Assembly (NCBI GenBank): GCA_020466095.1
Contig: CM035806.1
Location: 40,041,198 to 40,105,197, forward strand
DNA from: Chlorops oryzae
Lineage: Eukaryota; Arthropoda; Insecta; Diptera; Chloropidae
Length of the DNA stretch: 64,000 nucleotides
Reading direction: 5' to 3'
The position numbers were made by a program, and so were the translations under genes. Every line of letters starts with the position of its first letter. The stretch's first letter is position 1. The notes under the pieces are model-generated. The model was given only the letters and a program-made list of their open reading frames with translations, did no database searches and was not told where the DNA came from. Positions 60,301 through 64,000 of this stretch are shown one piece after another.

Positions 60301-60403
60301 TGCACGGTGTTCTAATTTCACACAACATACCGAATTCACGAATAACGCAAATTGCTAGGACAATTATCGCCACTCCTTTCTTATTTGCAATCCGGGGCAA
60401 CAT
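41979..60403 (-). CDS. Giant multi-Ly6/DUF753 secreted, probably GPI-anchored protein
   Basis: Fourteen coding exons (listed one by one) join with matching phases to 11,124 nt, encoding 3,707 residues. The order is a signal peptide (about 1-24), then 43 cysteine modules of 70-90 residues each ending in a C-x2-C...CN motif, then a C-terminal hydrophobic tail. The modules resemble the insect DUF753 repeat and the wider Ly6/three-finger fold. They fall into eight five-module units with two modules in front and one behind. The protein should be extracellular and disulfide-rich, tethered by a GPI anchor. Molecular function is unknown. A TATA box lies about 75 bp upstream of the start. Exon borders are predicted from sequence alone, but the exact divisibility by three and consistent alternation of phases make the model strong. 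Confidence 0.88.
42384..42493 (-). CDS. Giant Ly6/DUF753 gene, exon 13
   Basis: 110 nt closing unit 8. Enters in phase 1 (AGHTLRGCASKL) and leaves in phase 0 after KCNTK, with donor AAG|GTAATC. Confidence 0.88.
42566..43697 (-). CDS. Giant Ly6/DUF753 gene, exon 12
   Basis: 1,132 nt encoding most of unit 8. Five module starts are visible: QCHTCNS, LKCHECQG, ECVFCNS, RQCHVCDD and ECITCDS. Enters in phase 0 at IFPANRQQ, leaves in phase 1 at QINEG. Confidence 0.9.
43873..43988 (-). CDS. Giant Ly6/DUF753 gene, exon 11
   Basis: 116 nt closing unit 7: DGSTSRGCLSDL to CTEDGCNRE. Phase 1 in, phase 0 out (GAG|GTTAAT). Confidence 0.88.
44057..46606 (-). CDS. Giant Ly6/DUF753 gene, exon 10 (fused)
   Basis: 2,550 nt, the largest exon. 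It contains the small end piece of unit 5, all of unit 6, and unit 7 up to its last split. The introns that separate equivalent parts elsewhere (before VFPTNR, in YSRVLSGGFTERGC, and before IFPEGRAKC) are absent here. Enters in phase 1, leaves in phase 1 (TCTG|GTACGC). Confidence 0.88.
46668..47942 (-). CDS. Giant Ly6/DUF753 gene, exon 9 (fused)
   Basis: 1,275 nt joining the end piece of unit 4 (GLTHRGCFSDV) directly to the main body of unit 5 (IFPAGRQSCHRC onward). The phase-0 intron seen at this point in other units is missing. Phase 1 in and phase 1 out. Confidence 0.9.
48284..49439 (-). CDS. Giant Ly6/DUF753 gene, exon 8
   Basis: 1,156 nt, the body of unit 4, from IFPADRRRCHRC to YTQCVVYVDQ. 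Phase 0 in (ATGCAG acceptor), phase 1 out (CAAT|GTGAGT). The fifth module has the unusual spacing CIACSSESCSNC. Confidence 0.9.
49523..49638 (-). CDS. Giant Ly6/DUF753 gene, exon 7
   Basis: 116 nt closing unit 3: DGSTTRGCVSSL to CNNNACNSE. Phase 1 in, phase 0 out (GAG|GTAAGG). Confidence 0.88.
49716..50847 (-). CDS. Giant Ly6/DUF753 gene, exon 6
   Basis: 1,132 nt, the body of unit 3, from VYPADRRTCFAC to CFTRYGL. Phase 0 in, phase 1 out. Exactly the length of exon 12. Confidence 0.9.
50938..52080 (-). mobile_element. Dispersed repeat R1 in intron 5 of the giant gene
   Basis: Fills most of intron 5. The reverse-oriented order includes GCAGTCAGGGGAATCTG, AAGACCAAGTATTCTGG, CCTCAGATACCGACTTTTGT, GCCACGCCTACTTTTCCAA, GGGCCGATCGGGTC, GATAACTGTATATAGACA and (AC)n near 51985-52010. 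These recur in 55692-56815. Confidence 0.7.
52117..52235 (-). CDS. Giant Ly6/DUF753 gene, exon 5
   Basis: 119 nt closing unit 2: DGYTERGCVSNL to CLGENCNKK. Phase 1 in, phase 0 out (AAG|GTAATA). Confidence 0.88.
52298..53542 (-). CDS. Giant Ly6/DUF753 gene, exon 4 (fused)
   Basis: 1,245 nt carrying the end of unit 1 (DGHTVRGCLYDM) and, without an intron, the body of unit 2 (DYPNGRQRCHRC to YTRLIAG). Phase 1 in and out. Confidence 0.9.
53558..53605. repeat. Short AGTCAGTG/GGAGTC tandem run in intron 3
   Basis: About 45 bp of AGTCAGTGAGTC and GGGGAGTCGGAGAGTC units just upstream of exon 4's acceptor, within the 104-bp intron 3. Confidence 0.7.
53647..54790 (-). CDS. Giant Ly6/DUF753 gene, exon 3
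   Basis: 1,144 nt, the body of unit 1, from LIPKNRPKCHRC to YTECSIYIDD. Phase 0 in (CTATAG acceptor), phase 1 out (GACG|GTAGGT). Confidence 0.9.
54966..55086. mobile_element. Small palindromic MITE in intron 2
   Basis: Perfect 17-bp inverted ends GCCTTATTCATAGAAAT at 54966-54982 and its complement ending at 55086, about 120 bp overall. No coding capacity. Confidence 0.7.
55455..55564. repeat. Long hairpin in intron 2
   Basis: The arm CATAGAAAAGGCATCACTCA at 55464 onward is followed by TACGGCATGTAGGACG. It is answered by CGTCCTACACGTCGTATGAG and TGATGCCGTTTCTATGA at 55527-55563. The stem is about 36 bp with few mismatches and a 27-nt loop rich in CGCG. Confidence 0.8.
55692..56815 (-). mobile_element. 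Dispersed repeat R1 in intron 2 of the giant gene
   Basis: The nearly full reverse-oriented copy starts AACAAGTAAGGGTGTTAGAG, then TCAGGCGAGCCTTGC and AAAATACCCGAAACAGACAC, and ends CACACAAACGCAATATACCCTC. The palindrome TCAGGC(GA)GCCT(T/G)A near the end recalls the 3' hairpin of Helitron-type elements. A fragment of the CAGGGTGTTCC element is joined at its right end. Confidence 0.75.
56817..56924 (+). mobile_element. Terminal fragment of the CAGGGTGTTCC TIR element
   Basis: About 108 bp matching the right end of 27973-28704: C tract, CATACGATTTTTGGT, CGTCTTGACCCCCTCTATCA, ending GGGAAACACCCTG before TA. The remaining ~620 bp are missing. Confidence 0.75.
57138..57769 (-). CDS. Giant Ly6/DUF753 gene, exon 2
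   Basis: 632 nt encoding the mature N-terminus (VVASDSPSNILVEKAAARLI), then the last two modules of a unit (YECFKCSGDSGGC and ECSMCNSGETESC). A run of Ser codons from an imperfect CTG/GCT repeat lies at about 57566-57594. Phase 1 in (TTTTTACAG acceptor), phase 0 out (GAG|GTAAGG). Confidence 0.88.
57770..60330 (-). other. Intron 1 of the giant gene
   Basis: About 2.56 kb with poly-T tracts at 57968 and 58166, an R1 repeat at 59650-60125 and otherwise unrecognised AT-rich DNA. The GTATGT donor at 60330 and the TTTTTACAG acceptor at 57770 are phase-compatible and restore a Val codon. Confidence 0.75.
59650..60125 (+). mobile_element. Dispersed repeat R1, 3' half, in intron 1 of the giant gene
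   Basis: ATGTCCGTCCGCCTGTCC, GTTTTCTTATCGAAGGAG, then TATTTTATTATCAGGCTCGC and CTGAC, ending ATATCACCCTTACTTG. TCAGGCTCGCCTGA is a perfect small hairpin about 20 bp from the end. Confidence 0.75.
60331..60403 (-). CDS. Giant Ly6/DUF753 gene, exon 1 (signal peptide)
   Basis: ATG at 60403-60401 opens a 24-codon exon: MLPRIANKK is the basic n-region, GVAIIVLAICVI the hydrophobic core, and REF ends at the donor G|GTATGT. One leftover nucleotide (phase 1) joins TT of exon 2 to make Val, giving REFVVASDSPS. This is the only upstream exon I found that fits in phase and role. Confidence 0.8.
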
Positions 60404-60452
60404 TTCCCCCAAAATCCGTTCAACGCGCGCGCGTCTTTCAAAAAGAGAGTAC

Positions 60453-60486
60453 TAATTCCATCGGAGCTCTCTAGTGCCTTTTTATA
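60453..60486 (-). promoter_or_regulatory. TATA-type core promoter of the giant gene
   Basis: Minus-strand TATAAAAAGG (60486-60477) is followed about 33 bp downstream by ATTAGTAC, an initiator-like sequence near 60453. That would give a 5' UTR of about 50 nt before the ATG at 60403. The CGCGCGCG run at about 60425-60433 lies in this leader. Confidence 0.65.
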
Positions 60487-61619
60487 GAATTATCGAACCA
60501 CAATGCTTTTACTTTTATCAACTAAAGTTTTTATTGCGATTATTTTATAATACTGTTTTGTATCGCTACAACTCATTTCCATTAAATCGATAAGACCGAT
60601 TCGACGTCAAAAACAACAACCACAAACAAAAAAAAAAAAAAAAACACCCAAGAGATTATTTATGACACTATCCGATGATATCTGGAAGAACAAATCTACA
60701 GCCACCTTCCGCCATAAGCTTGCTTCTAAAACGAATATTCATTTATTCAAACCAATTTATTTGATTTGATCGACACTTATGCCAGCTGCGAAAGTCCAAA
60801 TAGCCCAAAAAAGAAAATCGAAGAAAATCCATTCTCATTACCTTTAGACAAGTGCGTCGAGTAGGCCTTATCGATTAGATTCGCCCCTGGCGCTATGGTC
60901 TTTACATAGATTCAGTGTCCGGAAATCAATCAGAATGTAAAAAAATGTTTCTACATTACTTCGTACCTAACTATTAAATATTTAGCCTATCGATTGGCGG
61001 AAAACTTTGAAATAATTTATCAAAATGATTCATAATTCTTGACTGCAGTCACAAGTATCTATCAGTGAGAATACTCTGATAAAAGAGACATTGGCGCTAT
61101 CGAAGTCATTTTATTGACAGACCCCAGTTTCTATACACTCGTACAAAATATGGTCTCTAAGCTAAGGCAATGCGTCCATTATATTGGTAATACGATCGTT
61201 TTACATGTGATCTCTATCTGTCCGCCTTCGAGTGGCCTTATCAATTTTTAATAATTCCGTTGGAGCGTTCATTGTCTGTGTTTTATCGTTGGTATTATAT
61301 CTATGAGCCAATCGAGTCCGGTAATTATTTACTTATTTATTGAACTAATAATATAAATGATAGTCTCGCCGTCATACCATTAACCCTTCGACTACCTGGA
61401 TTTGATTTCTAAAAAAAACAAACGAAAAATTCTTTCTAAAATAAATTTGAGATTATGTGGTATATGCAATGCTTAAATGAAGTTCAGATTCAAGCCCGTC
61501 ATCTAAGCACGGCCAAAAATATGGTTTGAAAAACCAAAGCAATTCTTAGAGTCCAGCGAATTTCAATGATACACGTACATAGGTACACTTAGATTGTTCG
61601 TTAAAAATAAATTTTAGAT
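60487..61619. other. Upstream region of the giant gene
   Basis: About 1.1 kb of non-repetitive sequence with several CGATT/ATCGAT words but no gene. Likely holds upstream control sites, which I cannot name. Confidence 0.45.
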
Positions 61620-61718
61620 GGCCGGGTGGAAAATGTTTCCATTTGGCATAAAACGGACTGGTTTAAAATCTGGCGCCGATCGGAGGTGGTTTAATAGGCG
61701 TGCCAAAGCTCGGAAATA

Positions 61719-63006
61719 TTAGGTGTAGTAAAAAGAAATCCATTATTTTTGCATTAAATTGAGGGCTTTATTTAAGATAGTTAGAATGACCCGATTTAGG
61801 TCAAATATGCGCCGTTTTGTTCGATAACTTGTTGCCATTTTAAAGGTAATTTCATTATGCCTCTCTCATAGAAGCCCTCGTTCCTATTAGCAAAAAATTG
61901 AGACAGTCGAATTTCAGAAGCCTCTCTTGAAGCGAATGTTTCACCAGCAAAATTGTTCGCCATGGACAGGAACAGATGGTAATCACTTGGTGCCAGGTCC
62001 GGACTATAAGGTGGATGCAGAAGAACCTCCCAACCAAACTCCCGGAGCTTCTGGCGAGTCACTATCGATGTGTGTGGCCTGGCGTTGTCCTGAGGGAACA
62101 CAATTCCTCTCCTATTGGCCAAAGCTGGCCGCTTATGGGCGATTGCTTCCTTCAGACGGTCCAATTGTTGACAGTAGAGTTCCGAGTTAAGAGTTTTGCC
62201 GTATGGGAGCAGCTCATAGTAGATAATTCCCTGCCAATCCCACCAAACACACAGCAAAACCTTCCTGGCCGTCAATCCTGGCTTGGCCACCGTTTCCGCC
62301 GGTTCACCGTGTTTCGACCACGACCGTTTTCGCTTGACGTTGTCGTAAGTGACCCACTTTTCATCACCAGTCACCAACCGCTTCAGAAATGGGTCGATTT
62401 TGTTGCGGTTCAGCAGCGATTCGCAGATGGAAATTCGGTCTATGAGGTTTTTTTGCGTTAACTCGTGTGGAACCCATACATCGAGCTTCTTTGTGTATCC
62501 AGCCTTATTCAAATGGTTCCAAACGGTTTCTTGTGCAATCTTTAGCTCTTTTGCAATCGAAACAGTGCTAACATGACGGTCGGACTCGATAATTTCCATG
62601 ATTTTATCGACATTTTCGACAATTGGCCTTCCAGTGTGTGGTGCATCCTTGACATCGAAGTTACCGGAACGGAATCGACGAAACCAAAATTGCGCATAAT
62701 TGGCTGTTACAGTATCAGGTCCATAAACGCTATTCACATTTTCAGCCGCCTGGCTTGCGTTTTCTCCCTTATCGAAGAAAAACTGTAAAATGTAGCGAAT
62801 TTTCTCTTTGCTGATGTCCATCTTTGACAAGCTCTCAAACAAAACTGAATCAATCAATCAAAAAAGTGTCAAAAAAGCTTTTTTAGTAGGAACTGTCATC
62901 TTTCTAATGCCCCCTAGCGGAACACGATCGGACTTATACAACGCGAGATGCAGATAAATAACGCCATCTATTGGAAAAATAATGGATTTCTTTTTACTAC
63001 ACCTAA
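61719..63006 (-). mobile_element. Structurally intact mariner transposon
   Basis: 1,288 bp with perfect 32-bp inverted terminal repeats (61719-61750 and 62975-63006, beginning TTAGGTGTAGTAAAAAGAAA), flanked by TA (61717-61718 and 63007-63008). It contains one uninterrupted transposase gene. Perfect ITRs and an open frame suggest recent activity. Length and organisation match the usual 1.25-1.3 kb mariner. Confidence 0.97.
61796..62857 (-). CDS. mariner transposase (DD34D)
   Basis: 353-codon frame. The biological start is probably Met 13 (62821), giving MDISKEKIRYILQFFFDKG and a 341-residue protein, close to the family norm of about 345. An N-terminal pair of helix-turn-helix domains is followed by the WVPHELT linker motif (128-134). 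The catalytic residues are Asp 165 (TGDEKWVTYDN), Asp 257 (PQDNARPHTS) and Asp 292 (YSPDLAPSDYHLF), with exactly 34 residues between the last two, which is the DD34D signature. It binds its own ITRs and cuts and pastes the element into TA. No stop or frameshift is present, so an active enzyme is plausible but untested. The subfamily could not be fixed by eye. Confidence 0.97.
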   Translation of the reverse strand: MIDSVLFESLSKMDISKEKIRYILQFFFDKGENASQAAENVNSVYGPDTVTANYAQFWFRRFRSGNFDVKDAPHTGRPIVENVDKIMEIIESDRHVSTVSIAKELKIAQETVWNHLNKAGYTKKLDVWVPHELTQKNLIDRISICESLLNRNKIDPFLKRLVTGDEKWVTYDNVKRKRSWSKHGEPAETVAKPGLTARKVLLCVWWDWQGIIYYELLPYGKTLNSELYCQQLDRLKEAIAHKRPALANRRGIVFPQDNARPHTSIVTRQKLREFGWEVLLHPPYSPDLAPSDYHLFLSMANNFAGETFASREASEIRLSQFFANRNEGFYERGIMKLPLKWQQVIEQNGAYLT

Positions 63007-63397
63007 TATAATATAAAACAAAAACTTGTATGGGAATCAGTGTGACCCTCCGTTGTACATCATCATTTTGTTTGTTTCGGAATCTGGGGGGAACGCTCTA
63101 GAAATGTTACTTTGTAGAGAATAGATTCACCTTTATTTTAAGATATAAAACAACAAAATCGGTTTATATTGGGCCGACCTGGGATCAGTAAAAATTCAAA
63201 ATTTGAGATATTTAAAAGATACATCCGGTCGGAAGCCGTTGGTTGCCGCCGAAACAAGAATCAACGTCGAAAAATGTAAAAATTTAGCCTTTAAACGAGC
63301 CTAGTATGAAAAATAGCTCTCATTAAATCACCTCCGATCGGCGTCAAATTTTCAACCAGTCCGTTTTATGTCGAATGGAATGTTTTTACACCCCGGC

Positions 63398-64000
63398 GCT
63401 TTGCAATCGATCAAAGTTTTCTTAAATATGGAACATTCTAGTACACATACATTCATATAGTAGGCATAGATAAAACTCTATCGGCCTGAGAAGTCACATA
63501 TTAGGTCTGTTCCCCTACTGGACGAAACTGCGCAAAACTGCCAAACTTTCATACAGTTTCACAAAAAATTGGGCAGTTTAGTTCCTTTTTTATCGGAAAC
63601 AAATGAGCGGCAAGTTGGACCTTCATACAAACCATAATTATTTCATATAAAAAAAAAAACAAATGAGACATCAAAAGCAATACAGTTTTGTATCTAATTT
63701 TCTGCTTTCAAGTTCTTTGTTTTTCTTTTTTTATTTTTCCTTATTTTTTAATTGCTTTTCCGCGATTTTTATTGCCTCTTTAATGGCCTGCAAGGATAAG
63801 AACATAATTGATTGCGTGTCCTCAACGTGTGATTCTCTTACCCGAAATTACGAAATGCAAACATTGATCATTAATCTCTTGTACCTCTCCTTAGCAAAGC
63901 AGAGTCTTTCGGTTGTTCCTTCTCCGCTTGATATTTAAAACGCCTCAACTGAAGGATACTCATAAAAAATCAGAAATTTTCTCTCTTCATTCTACTATGT
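63398..64000. other. Non-coding end of window
   Basis: AT-rich. The 91-codon frame at 63663-63938 has a Phe/Ser-rich start derived from T-rich sequence and no recognised motif. An exon of a neighbouring gene cannot be excluded. Confidence 0.4.

Larger units (their letters stand above)
61620..63397. mobile_element. Palindromic host element split by a mariner
   Basis: Left arm 61620-61694 (with ATAAAACGGACTGGTT and GCGCCGATCGGAGGTGGTTT) is the imperfect reverse complement of right arm 63323-63397 (AAATCACCTCCGATCGGCG, AACCAGTCCGTTTTAT). The mariner at 61719-63006 lies between them. Without it the host element would be about 490 bp. Confidence 0.7.

Noticed and set aside
63663..63938. 91-codon plus-strand frame as exon 3 of the His-first gene
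   Set aside because: Its sequence does not continue the YPHR segment, the 5' part is T-run-derived Phe/Ser, and no phase-0 acceptor fits.
1..64000. CRISPR arrays, operons, riboswitches, bacterial phage or rRNA genes
   Set aside because: None seen. Repeats are interspersed or tandem without regular spacers, and genes are intron-bearing.

Overview
The window is nuclear DNA of a brachyceran fly, probably a tephritid-like fruit fly. The evidence is indirect. Introns are spliced with GT-AG signals, intergenic DNA is AT-rich, and the transposon load is heavy, with mariner, hAT, pogo-like, SINE and Helitron-like families. A dispersed repeat carries GTCCGTCTGTC runs of the kind common in higher flies. 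Nothing bacterial or viral was seen.

Two host genes are supported. The first is on the plus strand. Its first coding exon (start 9063 or 8958, donor after 9231) encodes a signal peptide followed by a mature protein that begins with histidine. Its second coding exon is at 40211-40281, so intron 1 is about 31 kb and holds most of the transposons. No further exon of this gene was found in the window.

The second gene dominates the right side, on the minus strand from about 60.45 kb (TATA box, signal-peptide exon) to 41.98 kb (stop, then AATAAA at 41764-41759). I resolved 14 coding exons whose splice phases all agree and whose lengths sum to 11,124 nt, that is 3,707 residues plus a stop. The product is a giant secreted cysteine-rich protein. 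It has 43 Ly6/DUF753-like modules, arranged as eight full five-module units (each about 415-425 residues), a half unit at the front and one module at the end. A hydrophobic tail looks like a GPI-anchor signal. If the plus-strand gene continues past 64 kb, this giant gene lies antisense inside one of its introns.

Mobile DNA by region: 1.8-7.1 kb has a fold-back hAT MITE, a SINE and an internally deleted hAT element with a perfect 8-bp target duplication. 13.9-20.1 kb is an AT-rich tract holding a 0.7-kb TIR element and a 4.6-kb transposon with about 350-bp terminal inverted repeats. Those repeats embed tRNA-like Pol III promoter sequence, and the transposon has an intact 738-codon ORF containing a 75-nt in-frame intron. 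24.4-25.2 kb has nested pogo-like MITEs. 27.9-31.3 kb has three nested or adjacent insertions. 34.1-34.7 kb has a MITE with another tRNA-like core. 37.4-40.0 kb has further repeats. 61.6-63.4 kb has a structurally intact mariner with perfect 32-bp ITRs inside a palindromic host element.

The best candidates for something undescribed are the TIR-embedded tRNA-like cassettes of the 4.6-kb transposon, the 43-module Ly6-like giant gene with its alternating phase-1/phase-0 exon ladder, and the histidine-first secreted protein.
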